This document shows, one piece after another, positions 22,220 to 30,533 of a stretch of DNA of 32,643 bases (position 1 is its first letter; each line of letters starts with the position of its first letter). The stretch comes from a bacterium (GTDB lineage: Bacteria; Bacillota; Clostridia; Lachnospirales; Lachnospiraceae). Position numbers and translations under genes: made by a program. The stretch is from NCBI GenBank assembly GCA_023666335.1, contig JAMPCE010000029.1:1-32643 (forward strand). The letters are read 5' to 3'. The notes beneath the pieces are model-generated. The model saw only the letters and a list, made by a program, of their open reading frames with translations. It was not told the origin of the DNA and searched no databases.

Positions 22220-23296
22220 ATGAACCGATTTCAACTGCCCGGCTGTCTGATCATAGAGGAGGGCGCCTGTGAACGCCTAAACGAGATCCTTGCGGACTGT
22301 GTCCCGGGAATCGAAGGAAAGCGCGTGATCATCGCAACGGAAGAAGCGCTCATCCCGATCATGCAGTCCTGTCTTGACGAGATGCAGCGCGACCTGCCAA
22401 AGAGCGAACTGTATCTCATCGGGGAGAACAGTTTCGACGAAGCCATGAAGCTGGCGAAGCGGATCTGCATGGCGGATGTGGAAGTCATCATCGGCGTGGG
22501 CGGCGGCAAAGTGCTGGATGTGGCAAAGTACGCGGGCTTTGTGGGGAAGATTCCCTATATCTGTGTGCCCACGACCCTGAGTAACGACAGCCTGTCTTCG
22601 CCTGTGGCGGTGCTGGGAACGGAGGGGGACGCCAGAAAGACGCTCAAATGTGCGATCCCCGCGGCGATCGTGGTGGACGTGGATGTGGTGATGGGCGCGC
22701 CGCTTTCGCAGTTACAGTCCGGGATCGGCGATACCATCAGCAAGTACACGGCGCTCTATGACTGGAAGCTGGATGCCGCTTACCGAAAGGAGCGGGTGGA
22801 CGACTTTTCCTATCTGCTCTCCGATATGGCGTTTTCTTCCCTGTGCTACAACGAAGAAAAATCGCTAAAAAGTAAAGAATTTATCAAAATATTGACACAA
22901 TCGCTGGTGCTCGGCGGGCTGGCGATGGAGATCGCGGGCAATTCCAGACCTTGCAGCGGTTCGGAGCATTTATTCTGCCACTCGCTGGAGGAAAACCACA
23001 AAGAGATCCAAATTTCCCACGGGATGGCGGTCGCGCTGGGGAGCCTTGTGAGCTGCCGCCTGCAGGGACGTGACGGAAAGCTGCTCAGGTCGGTCCTGCG
23101 CGCCTATCACATGGACATGGATCCCATGAACTGGGGCATCACGGAGGAGATCTTTGCGGATGCGTGGCTGAGAGCGGCGGATACCAGAAAGGACAGGCAT
23201 ACGATACTCAATGAAGTCACGCTGACAGAAGCGCTTCTCCATGAGATCTACGAGAGCCTGCGGGCGGAGAAAGAAATGTCAGAGAATCCCTCTTGA
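22220..23296 (+). CDS. Iron-containing alcohol dehydrogenase family, glycerol-1-phosphate dehydrogenase-like (AraM/EgsA)
   Basis: This 358-residue protein has the family nucleotide site GVGGGKVLDVAKY (about 92-104), the PTTLSNDSLSSPVAVLG segment (about 117-133) and metal ligands in SGIGDTISKY, CSGSEHLFCHSLE and QISHGMAVALG. Relatives (AraM/EgsA) reduce dihydroxyacetone phosphate to sn-glycerol-1-phosphate. Exact substrate here is uncertain, since the group also includes polyol dehydrogenases and DOIS-like enzymes. The ATG has GGAGGAG directly upstream. It is in the same direction as the amylase, 19 bases apart. The stop lies within the -35 box of the next promoter. Confidence 0.88.
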   Translation: MNRFQLPGCLIIEEGACERLNEILADCVPGIEGKRVIIATEEALIPIMQSCLDEMQRDLPKSELYLIGENSFDEAMKLAKRICMADVEVIIGVGGGKVLDVAKYAGFVGKIPYICVPTTLSNDSLSSPVAVLGTEGDARKTLKCAIPAAIVVDVDVVMGAPLSQLQSGIGDTISKYTALYDWKLDAAYRKERVDDFSYLLSDMAFSSLCYNEEKSLKSKEFIKILTQSLVLGGLAMEIAGNSRPCSGSEHLFCHSLEENHKEIQISHGMAVALGSLVSCRLQGRDGKLLRSVLRAYHMDMDPMNWGITEEIFADAWLRAADTRKDRHTILNEVTLTEALLHEIYESLRAEKEMSENPS

Positions 23297-23321
23297 AAAA
23301 TGATTGTCATTCCAGTATGAT
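23293..23321 (+). promoter_or_regulatory. Promoter of the HPr-like gene
   Basis: TTGAAA (23293-23298), a 17-bp spacer and TATGAT (23316-23321). The leader is about 90 nt long before the ATG at 23420. The -35 box overlaps the TGA of the preceding gene. Confidence 0.75.
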
Positions 23322-23419
23322 GATAGTAACGACCGGAAGGGGAACGGCTGTATGGCGGCCGGAACGTGATTCATGCCGGATACGAAACAGACAGTCTGAC
23401 GAAAAGGGGAGGTGTGAAT

Positions 23420-23656
23420 ATGAAAAGCTATGAGTTGGATCTGAACTCTATCGACAGGGTGAAAGGGTTTGTCAGCGCGATCGAGAAATTTGACGGCTAT
23501 TTTGACATCGCTACGGGCAGATATGTGGTGGATGCCAAGTCCATCATGGGGATCTTCTCGATGGATCTGTCCAGAAAGATCGAATTCCGCATTTTAGAGA
23601 CAAACGCGCAGATCTCCGAGATCGAGGAAGCCATCGCACCCTATCTTGTTCACTGA
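23420..23656 (+). CDS. HPr/Crh-like small protein lacking the phosphorylatable histidine
   Basis: This 78-residue protein has the HPr fold pattern. The most conserved part is VVDAKSIMGIFSMDLS (37-52), which matches HPr around regulatory Ser46, so Ser41 is the equivalent. The region of the active-site GLHARPA motif reads LNSIDRVKG and has no histidine. It therefore cannot carry phosphate from enzyme I, but could still be modified by HPr kinase, like Crh of Bacillus. Whether that happens is an inference. The ATG at 23420 has GGGAGGT about nine bases upstream. It ends 14 bases before convergent rmuC and no terminator is visible between them. Confidence 0.82.
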   Translation: MKSYELDLNSIDRVKGFVSAIEKFDGYFDIATGRYVVDAKSIMGIFSMDLSRKIEFRILETNAQISEIEEAIAPYLVH

Positions 23657-23670
23657 ATCAAAAATTGCAG

Positions 23671-24945
23671 TCATTCATCGGCGGCGTCTTCCAGCGCGAT
23701 CAGCGAAGGAGTACCTGCTTCTGTCAGTTCTTCTACACCGCGCAGCGTGCGGTTGATCGCTCTGGTACGTCTGCCGACGATGTCGGCAAGTGTCTTATCC
23801 GCAGTCTGGATCTGTTTCTGCGCTTTGTCAAGCATATCCCCGAATTTTACGAATTCTGACTTTACGGCGCGCAGCGTATCCCACACTTCCTGCGACCGCT
23901 GTTCGATCGCCAGGGTCTTAAAGCCCATCTGTAACGAGGAGAGAAACGCCGAGAGCGTTGTCGCGCCGACTGCCGTGATCTTGTATTTGTCCCGCAATTC
24001 CTCAAACAGAGCCGCATTTTGCACGACTTCCGCGTACAGTCCCTCCGTGGGCAGAAACATCAGTGCGAAGTCCGTCGTTTTCGGCGGAACGATATATTTG
24101 TCGTGAATATCTTTTGCAAAGGCGCGGATCTTCAAGGTGAGGGAGTGTCTTGCCTCGTCGATCGCCTGTTTGTCCTCCGCGTCGAGCAGACGGTTATAAT
24201 CCTCGATCGGGAATTTGCTGTCGATCGGCAAAAGTAAGGGCGTATCGCCGTTTCCGGGGAGTTTTACGGCAAACTCGACACGCTTGCCGTCCGTGATCTC
24301 CACATTGGTCTCATATTGATTCGGCGCCAGAATGTCGGAGAGCAGCATCTCAAGGCGGACTTCGCCGTAGGTGCCGCGTTCCTTGACGTTGGTAAGGGCG
24401 TTCTTTAAGGACTTCGCATCTGCCGCGAGCGCTTTCATCTCACCCAGCCCCTGCCCGACGCTCTCAAGCTGCCTGCTGACCAGTTCAAAAGACTGTGTAA
24501 GGCGGGTTTCCAGTGTTTTCTGCAATTTTTCATCCACCACACCCTGAATCTGTTCCAGCCGTTTTTCATTGCTTTCCTGCAGCACTTTCATGCGATTTTC
24601 GAGCGTCGTGTTGATCTTTTCGATGTTTTCCGTATTGGCGCGCTGGATCGAGGAAAGGCGGCTGTCCACCTGTTCGCTGAATGTGTGCAGCTGATGGTTT
24701 AATTCTTTGCGGTTTTCCGAAAGCGTGCCCTGAATGCTGCTCTGTATCATGCCAAACCGTTCAAATTGTTCCGTTGTGCCGTGTGCGATCTGTTTCTGCA
24801 CGTCGTCGCGCTGTTCTTCGGCGTTGTGCTTTAACAGCGCCGTGATCTTATTGAGATCGGATCTTTTGCTGCCCGCAGCCAGCAGGATGATGACTGCAAA
24901 GAGCAGGACAATGATCACGATATTGGTAATTTCTAAAAATCCCAT
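23671..24945 (-). CDS. rmuC: RmuC family DNA recombination protein
   Basis: This 424-residue protein starts with one membrane helix (about 6-25, ITNIVIIVLLFAVIILLAAG). A long coiled-coil region follows (about 30-175, rich in Glu, Gln, Asn and Arg heptads). The RmuC domain (about 180-385) includes TYGEVRLEMLLSDILAPNQYETNVEI, PIDSKFPIEDYNRL and FALMFLPTEGLYAEV. RmuC limits recombination at short inverted repeats, and its fold suggests a nuclease. Translation starts at 24945 with GGAGAG upstream on this strand. It is read divergently from the SufC-like gene and convergently with the HPr-like gene. Confidence 0.94.
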   Translation of the reverse strand: MGFLEITNIVIIVLLFAVIILLAAGSKRSDLNKITALLKHNAEEQRDDVQKQIAHGTTEQFERFGMIQSSIQGTLSENRKELNHQLHTFSEQVDSRLSSIQRANTENIEKINTTLENRMKVLQESNEKRLEQIQGVVDEKLQKTLETRLTQSFELVSRQLESVGQGLGEMKALAADAKSLKNALTNVKERGTYGEVRLEMLLSDILAPNQYETNVEITDGKRVEFAVKLPGNGDTPLLLPIDSKFPIEDYNRLLDAEDKQAIDEARHSLTLKIRAFAKDIHDKYIVPPKTTDFALMFLPTEGLYAEVVQNAALFEELRDKYKITAVGATTLSAFLSSLQMGFKTLAIEQRSQEVWDTLRAVKSEFVKFGDMLDKAQKQIQTADKTLADIVGRRTRAINRTLRGVEELTEAGTPSLIALEDAADE

Positions 24946-24986
24946 CGTTTCAGACTCTCCTTCGGATTTTATTCATAATCGTACTC

Positions 24987-25015
24987 ATTGTACTATACCC
25001 GGCTGTTTATTTCAA
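24987..25015 (-). promoter_or_regulatory. rmuC promoter (minus strand)
   Basis: Read on the minus strand: TTGAAA (25015-25010), a 17-bp spacer and TACAAT (24992-24987). Its -35 box lies only three bases from the -35 box of the divergent SufC-like promoter, so the two genes share one small control region. Confidence 0.8.
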
Positions 25016-25018
25016 CGT

Positions 25019-25047
25019 TTGCCCAACAAACATTTTTGTGCTATCAT
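25019..25047 (+). promoter_or_regulatory. Promoter of the SufC-like/SufBD-like/cls unit
   Basis: TTGCCC (25019-25024), a 17-bp spacer and TATCAT (25042-25047). The leader to the ATG at 25103 is about 50 nt. The -35 box is weak, so an activator or the overlapping divergent promoter may affect it. No known iron-sulfur regulator box was recognised. Confidence 0.6.
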
Positions 25048-25102
25048 ATACCCGATGGCACTCGATATGCGGACAGAGCAGCCATATCATGGAGGTTTTA
25101 AG

Positions 25103-25825
25103 ATGCTGGAATTAAGACACATCTCTTTTCAGGCGGAGGATGAGGGAAAAGAGATCGAGATCCTGCGGGACGTCAATCTGACGCTGGGAGATCAGTTTAT
25201 AGCGGTTACGGGACCGAACGGCAGCGGCAAGTCTACGCTGGCAAAGATCGTGGCGGGGATCCTTAAGCCCACGGAGGGGCAGATCCTCTTAGACGGCGTG
25301 GATATCACGGATATGTCCATCACGGAGCGGGCAAAGCTGGGGATCGGATTTGCCTTTCAGCAGCCGGTTCGGTTCAAGGGGATCACGGTGAAAGATATAC
25401 TCTCCATTGCGGCGGGCAGAGAGACGGACGTTTCGGAAGTCTGCTCCATGCTCTCGGAAGTGGGGCTTTGTGCAAGAGATTATGTAAACCGAGAAGTGAA
25501 CGCCAGCCTTTCCGGCGGCGAGTTGAAGCGGATCGAGATCGCCATGATTATGGCGCGAAAGGCGAAAGTTTCCATCTTTGACGAGCCGGAGGCGGGGATC
25601 GACCTCTGGAGTTTTCAGAATCTGATCCGGGTATTTGAAAAGATGCACGCGGAGACGAAAGGCATGATCCTCATCATTTCCCATCAGGAAAGGATCTTGA
25701 ACATTGCGGATCAGATCATACTCCTTACGGACGGCCGCGTCGAGAAAGTGGGAAGCCGCGAGGAGATCATGCCAGCGCTTCTGGGCGCGGGACAGCCGTG
25801 TAATGCGCTGACGGAAAAATTATAA
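25103..25825 (+). CDS. sufC: SufC-like ABC ATPase of a minimal SUF (SMS) system
   Basis: This 240-residue ATPase has Walker A GPNGSGKST (37-45), signature LSGGELKRIEIA, Walker B VSIFDEPEAGID and the switch histidine in IISHQER. GELKRIEIAMIMARKAK and DEPEAGID are SufC-like. With the SufB/D-like protein downstream it would form a two-component iron-sulfur scaffold. No SufS, SufU or separate SufB and SufD gene is nearby, which matches the two-gene SMS arrangement described for Clostridia and archaea. The ATG at 25103 has GGAGG at 25091-25095, and a long upstream in-frame extension antisense to rmuC is rejected. Confidence 0.9.
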   Translation: MLELRHISFQAEDEGKEIEILRDVNLTLGDQFIAVTGPNGSGKSTLAKIVAGILKPTEGQILLDGVDITDMSITERAKLGIGFAFQQPVRFKGITVKDILSIAAGRETDVSEVCSMLSEVGLCARDYVNREVNASLSGGELKRIEIAMIMARKAKVSIFDEPEAGIDLWSFQNLIRVFEKMHAETKGMILIISHQERILNIADQIILLTDGRVEKVGSREEIMPALLGAGQPCNALTEKL

Positions 25826-25876
25826 AAGCGTGTGTTTGCAAGTGCGATGTAAAGTGGGAATAGAGGGAGTTAATAG

Positions 25877-26794
25877 ATGGACGCGATACAGCAGGAATTA
25901 CTCGAGCAGGTAGCGGGCTTGCATGAAGTGCCGGAGGGCGCGTACAATATCCGCACAAACGGCGAGCTGGCGGGAAGAAATACCACCGCCAATATCGATA
26001 TCATTACAAAGACGGACCGTCCGGGGATCGATGTCCGGATCAGGCGGGGGACGAAGTCGGAGAGCGTGCATATTCCGGTGGTCTTAAGCCGGAGCGGTTT
26101 GCAGGAGAGCGTGTACAACGACTTTTTTGTGGAGGAAGACTGCGACATCACGATCGTAGCCGGATGCGGCATCCACAACGGCGGCTCTGCGGCGTCCGCC
26201 CATTCCGGAATACATCGGTTTTTCGTAGAAAAGAATGCGAAAGTGCGATACATTGAAAAGCATTACGGCAGCGGAGACGGTAGCGGAGAGCGGATCATGA
26301 ACCCGACGACCGAGATCCATCTGGCGGAGGGAGCTTCTCTGGAAATGGAGACGGTGCAGATCAAAGGCATCGATTCCACGGTGCGCACGACGACCGCTAA
26401 GGTGGCGGAACGGGCAAGCCTTGTCATCAAGGAAAAGATCATGACGCACGGAAAGCAGAGCGCCGAGACGGATTTTACGGTGGATATGGCAGGAGCCGGT
26501 TCGAGCGTGAACCTGATCTCCCGGTCGGTGGCAAAGGAAACTTCCAGACAGCTTTTTCGCAGCCGGATCATCGGGAATGCGAGCTGTCAGGGGCACAGTG
26601 AATGCGACGCCATCATCATGGATGGCGCCAGCGTCAGCGCGATTCCGGAACTGACGGCAAACCACATTGACGCGAACCTGATCCACGAGGCGGCGATCGG
26701 AAAGATCGCGGGAGAACAGCTGATAAAGCTCATGACGCTCGGTCTTACGGAAAAAGAGGCGGAAGAGCAGATCGTAAAGGGGTTTTTGAAATGA
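25877..26794 (+). CDS. SufB/SufD family scaffold (SmsB-like)
   Basis: This 305-residue protein has the SufB/SufD beta-helix region with NDFFVEEDCDITIVAGCGIHN, ASCQGHSECDAIIMDGA (C237, H240, E242, C243, D244) and the C-terminal IHEAAIGKIAGEQLIKLMTLGLTEKEAEEQIVKGFLK. It is shorter than SufB (about 470-495) and stands alone with one SufC, fitting SmsB of the minimal SUF system. It should assemble Fe-S clusters in the cytosol. Cys237 or Cys243 could be cluster ligands, but this needs testing. It starts 51 bases after the ATPase gene. The stop overlaps cls by four bases (ATGA). Confidence 0.9.
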   Translation: MDAIQQELLEQVAGLHEVPEGAYNIRTNGELAGRNTTANIDIITKTDRPGIDVRIRRGTKSESVHIPVVLSRSGLQESVYNDFFVEEDCDITIVAGCGIHNGGSAASAHSGIHRFFVEKNAKVRYIEKHYGSGDGSGERIMNPTTEIHLAEGASLEMETVQIKGIDSTVRTTTAKVAERASLVIKEKIMTHGKQSAETDFTVDMAGAGSSVNLISRSVAKETSRQLFRSRIIGNASCQGHSECDAIIMDGASVSAIPELTANHIDANLIHEAAIGKIAGEQLIKLMTLGLTEKEAEEQIVKGFLK

Positions 26795-28323
26795 GAAAAT
26801 TTTTGCAGCGTGCCTTAAACAGAGTGGTGATCACGGCGCTTCTGGTGCTGTTGCAGATCGGTTTTTTCCTCGTGGCGCTTTTGAGTCTGGGAAGTTACTA
26901 TGTGTGGGCAGCGATGGCGCTGCGCTTTCTTACCTTTTGGGCAGTGATCTATATCATATGGAAACCGAACAATCCTGCCGTGAAGCTGGCGTGGGTGGTG
27001 CCGATCCTGATTTTTCCGCTGTTTGGCGGAATGCTCTATCTGCTCTACGGTCATGTGGTCGTGCCGAGAAAGCTGCGCGACAGCGTGGAGCGGACGGACA
27101 AGCTGGTCAGAAAAAGTCTGGTGCAGGACGAAGAGATCCTGGCGGAATTGAAGCAGGAAGATCAGGCGGCGGCGAACCAGAGCAGTTATATCTATTCTTA
27201 TGGCGCTACGCCTGTGTGGAATGAGACCGCTTCCACATTTTTTGCGGACGGGCTGCCCTGGTGGGAGAGCCTGCTTGCCGATCTGGAAAAAGCGGAGCGT
27301 TTTATCTTTCTGGAATTTTTCATCATCAAAGAGGGAAAGATGTGGGATGCGATCCTTTCCGTGCTGGAGAAAAAGGCGGCGGCAGGCGTGGAAGTCAGGC
27401 TGATCTATGACGATGTGGGAAGCGTTTTTCTTCTGCCGAAAGACTATGACAAGATCATGGAAAAGAAAGGGATCAAGTGCGTTGCGTTTAACAGGCTGGT
27501 GCCTTTTCTGTATCTTGTGCTGAATAACAGGGATCACAGGAAGATCGTGGTGATCGACGGCAAAACGGCTTATACGGGCGGCATCAATCTGTCGGACGAG
27601 TATATCAATTTCGACCATCCTTACGGGGATCACTGGAAAGACACGGGAATCCGCATTGAAGGAAAGGCTGTCTGCAATTTTACGGCGATGTTTTTGCAGA
27701 TGTGGAATATGTCCCGCTTTACGGAGGAGGACTACAGTAGATTTTTTGTTTCGCAGAAAGAAGTGCCGGCGGCGGATGGCTTCGTGCAGCCCTATATGGA
27801 TACGCCCCTTGACGATGAGACGCTGGGTGAGAATGTCTACCTCAATATGATCGGCGAGACAAAACATTATATCTGGATCTACACACCCTATCTGGTCACG
27901 GACAATGAAATGATCACGGCGCTGAAACTGGCGGCAAAGCGGGGCGTGGATGTCCGCATTGTGACGCCCGGGGTGCCGGATAAGAAATTCGTTTACTGGC
28001 TGACGCAGTCCAATTACCAGAATCTGATCGGAGCCGGCGTCAGGATCTATCAGTACAGTCCGGGTTTCATTCATGCCAAGTGCGTGCTTTCGGACGATCG
28101 GCACGCAACGGTTGGCACGATCAATTTTGATTACAGGAGTTTCTATCATCATTTTGAATGCGGCGTGTACCTTTATCGGGCGCAGGCTGTCCATGAGTTG
28201 AAAAAGGATATGGAGGAGACCTTTTCGCTCTGCGAGGAGATCACGATGGAATGGTGCAATAAGAAGTTTGTGAAGAGCAATGTGATCGGACCGATCTTAA
28301 AACTGTTGTCGCCGCTCATGTAA
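26791..28323 (+). CDS. cls: Cardiolipin synthase (PLD family)
   Basis: This 510-residue membrane enzyme joins two phosphatidylglycerol molecules into cardiolipin. It has two N-terminal helices (about 12-34 and 40-60, plus a further hydrophobic stretch near 67-85) and two HKD motifs: H249-x-K251-x4-D256 in HRKIVVIDG and H428-x-K430-x4-D435 in HAKCVLSDD. Both catalytic sites are intact. The start overlaps the SufB/D-like stop, so translation is coupled, although the two products have no known joint role. The acyltransferase gene follows 39 bases downstream. Confidence 0.95.
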   Translation: MRKFLQRALNRVVITALLVLLQIGFFLVALLSLGSYYVWAAMALRFLTFWAVIYIIWKPNNPAVKLAWVVPILIFPLFGGMLYLLYGHVVVPRKLRDSVERTDKLVRKSLVQDEEILAELKQEDQAAANQSSYIYSYGATPVWNETASTFFADGLPWWESLLADLEKAERFIFLEFFIIKEGKMWDAILSVLEKKAAAGVEVRLIYDDVGSVFLLPKDYDKIMEKKGIKCVAFNRLVPFLYLVLNNRDHRKIVVIDGKTAYTGGINLSDEYINFDHPYGDHWKDTGIRIEGKAVCNFTAMFLQMWNMSRFTEEDYSRFFVSQKEVPAADGFVQPYMDTPLDDETLGENVYLNMIGETKHYIWIYTPYLVTDNEMITALKLAAKRGVDVRIVTPGVPDKKFVYWLTQSNYQNLIGAGVRIYQYSPGFIHAKCVLSDDRHATVGTINFDYRSFYHHFECGVYLYRAQAVHELKKDMEETFSLCEEITMEWCNKKFVKSNVIGPILKLLSPLM

Positions 28324-28362
28324 GCGGAAGTAAGGCTGTTTGAGTTTGTGGTGGAGGAAAGT

Positions 28363-29079
28363 ATGATACGGTTTTTTAAGGTGATCGTGTGGAATCTTCC
28401 CAGAATTTACATGATACCCAGAATGGAATACAAGGCGCGGCATACGGAGCGTTACGGGGAAGAGGCGCGCTATGCCTATGCGCGGCTTGCGATCAGGCGC
28501 ATGATGCGGGCGGGGCATATCTATACGAAGTGCTACGGGACGGAGAACCTGCCGAAAGAGGGCGGTTATCTGTTGTGCCCGAATCATCAGGGAAAATACG
28601 ACGCGCTGGGGATCATGATCTCGCATGACGCGCCCTGCTCGGTGGTGATCGACGACGCCAGATCCCACGGTCTTTTGGTAAAGCAGTTCATCGATCTGGT
28701 ACAGGGGAAGCGTTTGAAAAAGGGCGACGCCAGACAGTCCATGAAGATCATCAAGGAACTGGCGGAGGATATCAAAAACGGCAGACGGTTCATCATCTTT
28801 CCGGAGGGCGGCTATTACCACAACCATAACACGGTGGGAGAGTTTAAGCCAGGATGCTTTAAGAGTGCGGTGCGGGCGAAAGTTCCCATCGTTCCGGTGG
28901 CGCTCATTGATTCTTACCGCGTGTTTGAAGAATGGTCGCTGAAACGGGTGGAGACGCAGGTGCATTTTCTGCGTGCGATCCCCTACGAGGAATATCGGGG
29001 CATGACGACCGCAGAGATCGCCGCATTGGTGAAAGAGCGGATCGTCGGCAGGATCGACGAGGCATTGTGCCCCACATAA
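28363..29079 (+). CDS. 1-acylglycerol-3-phosphate acyltransferase-like (PlsC family)
   Basis: This 238-residue protein has the acyltransferase motif His75-x4-Asp80 (NHQGKYD) and IIFPEGGYY, equivalent to FPEGTR. A third conserved segment is VPIVPVALIDSY. The N-terminal IRFFKVIVWNLPRIYM is a hydrophobic membrane-associating stretch. It probably transfers an acyl chain to lysophosphatidic acid or a related glycerolipid. It follows cls on the same strand with GGAGG at 28353-28357, so a lipid module is likely. The GTG at 28348 lies too far upstream of that site to be used. The stop is only 6 bases from convergent tmcAL. Confidence 0.9.
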   Translation: MIRFFKVIVWNLPRIYMIPRMEYKARHTERYGEEARYAYARLAIRRMMRAGHIYTKCYGTENLPKEGGYLLCPNHQGKYDALGIMISHDAPCSVVIDDARSHGLLVKQFIDLVQGKRLKKGDARQSMKIIKELAEDIKNGRRFIIFPEGGYYHNHNTVGEFKPGCFKSAVRAKVPIVPVALIDSYRVFEEWSLKRVETQVHFLRAIPYEEYRGMTTAEIAALVKERIVGRIDEALCPT

Positions 29080-29085
29080 ACGGAT

Positions 29086-30333
29086 TTACATTTTGATGAT
29101 CTGCCGCTTCTGTTCGCAGATCTCCGGAAAAGGCGTGGTATCCGGAAATTTATGGCGGACGATGCTCTGATACACATGGCTTGCATAGATATCCTTTTCC
29201 AGCATGGAGAGGGCTGTCGGTGCAAGCTGTTTTTCTGCATCTGCCAGTTTGGAGAGCAGCGGGATCTGTGACTTTTCCTTGAGGGCTGAAAGCAGCGGGG
29301 CGGCGTTTTCACGAAAACCGAGGATGCGCGCATAAAAGACAGGTCCCTCTGTCTGATAGCGGTCAAAGTCTTCTTTTCGTATGTCGAGCAGAATGTGCAG
29401 CAGACTGCGGGAGATGCGAACATACGTTCTGTTTTTTGATTTCAGAAGTTCACAGAAAGACTCAAAATCATGATATTTCGGCAGTTTTTTGCGAATGCGG
29501 TCCGACAGTTCTTTGTCAATATCGGGATAGCCCGTAAAACCTGCGGCTTCTCCGGATAACAGACTGTAATGGACGAGCGGAGAAATGTCATTCGCAAAAA
29601 TCGGATAGGATTTCATATAAGCCTGCGCGGCAATCTTATTTGCGGAGGCGGGCACCTGCCGGATCACGCTGTCAGGGATCTTTGGCTGCTGCAGGGATTC
29701 CCGAATGGCCTGCGCCGAGCAGAAATCGCTCTCCAGACTGTTGTCATGGTAGGAGCCGCCTGCGCGTTTTATCGTGCAGGGCGCGATGCGGCTCTCTGCG
29801 GACAGGATCGCTTTGCAGTATTCGATGCCCAGGATATTGTTAGGGGTCGAAAGCGCGTTGAGATGAGCCGTCAGATGGGGCGCGGAGGCTTCCAGAGCGG
29901 CGTTTCTGGCTTGCGGATAGGAATGCCCCATCCGCAGGCTGCGGGACAGCTCCCGCTTGAAAACAGGCGTTTCGTGCAGGAGTTCTTTCGCAAACTGCAT
30001 CAGGATGTCGATATCGCCGCATTCGCTGCCAAAGCAGAGAGAATCGACGACGCCCAGCCGGTCGAGGAGCGCCGCCGCGCCGCGGGCAAAATATTCGGCG
30101 CTGCTTACCGCGTAGCAGACAGGCAGTTCCAGCACCAGATCTGCGCCGTTTGCCAGCGCGCAGGAGGTGCGCAGGTGCTTGTCCATCAGCGCAGGCGTGC
30201 CGCGCTGCACAAAGTCGCCGCTCATGACGACAATGCAGTAGTCCGCGCCGGTCAGTTCCTTTGCTTTTCTGATGTGATAGGCGTGACCGTTGTGAAACGG
30301 ATTGTATTCCGCGATGATTCCGACTGTTTTCAT
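29086..30333 (-). CDS. tmcAL: tRNA(Met) cytidine acetate ligase TmcAL
   Basis: This 415-residue protein has the nucleotidyltransferase HNGH motif in AEYNPFHNGHAYHI (residues 9-22), plus MSGDFVQRG and LPVCYAVSSAEYFARG. TmcAL uses ATP and acetate to make N4-acetylcytidine at the wobble base of elongator tRNA(Met), as described for the Bacillus enzyme (formerly DUF795). The ATG at 30333 has AGGTGG seven bases upstream, and a GTG at 30345 lies within that site and is rejected. It is convergent with the acyltransferase gene and divergent from pta. No strong promoter was clear on this strand. Confidence 0.93.
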   Translation of the reverse strand: MKTVGIIAEYNPFHNGHAYHIRKAKELTGADYCIVVMSGDFVQRGTPALMDKHLRTSCALANGADLVLELPVCYAVSSAEYFARGAAALLDRLGVVDSLCFGSECGDIDILMQFAKELLHETPVFKRELSRSLRMGHSYPQARNAALEASAPHLTAHLNALSTPNNILGIEYCKAILSAESRIAPCTIKRAGGSYHDNSLESDFCSAQAIRESLQQPKIPDSVIRQVPASANKIAAQAYMKSYPIFANDISPLVHYSLLSGEAAGFTGYPDIDKELSDRIRKKLPKYHDFESFCELLKSKNRTYVRISRSLLHILLDIRKEDFDRYQTEGPVFYARILGFRENAAPLLSALKEKSQIPLLSKLADAEKQLAPTALSMLEKDIYASHVYQSIVRHKFPDTTPFPEICEQKRQIIKM

Positions 30334-30453
30334 GCTCGTTTCCACCTTTTCCGTTTTCCCGCTTTTTCGAAAGAAGATAAATCTACTGTTTATAGTGTAT
30401 CATAAGACGACCGATTTGTATTGTTTTTTTCTAAAAAAAAGGAAGAAAATCCC

Positions 30454-30482
30454 TTGTATCTGTACCCTGTTTTTCTTATAAT
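30454..30482 (+). promoter_or_regulatory. pta promoter
   Basis: TTGTAT (30454-30459), a 17-bp spacer and a perfect TATAAT (30477-30482). The leader is about 45 nt. An A-rich stretch upstream (30430-30450) may act as an UP element. Confidence 0.82.
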
Positions 30483-30533
30483 GGACATAGGCGCCGGGAA
30501 GCGACAGGCGACTGCGAGAAGGAGGGTATAGCT

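Noticed and set aside
20359-22221. 620-residue open frame on the minus strand opposite the GH13 gene
   Set aside because: It mirrors the GH13 reading frame, shows no motif and is rich in Arg, His and Val as expected of an antisense shadow. The + strand has all catalytic residues.
24734-25102. N-terminal extension of the SufC-like gene
   Set aside because: It lies antisense to rmuC and before the mapped-looking promoter at 25019-25047. The ATG at 25103 has GGAGG.
26815-28194. 459-residue minus-strand frame opposite cls
   Set aside because: Antisense shadow: the + strand carries both HKD motifs with correct spacing.
29569-30405. 278-residue plus-strand frame opposite tmcAL
   Set aside because: It is antisense to a complete TmcAL protein and has no recognisable domain or ribosome site.
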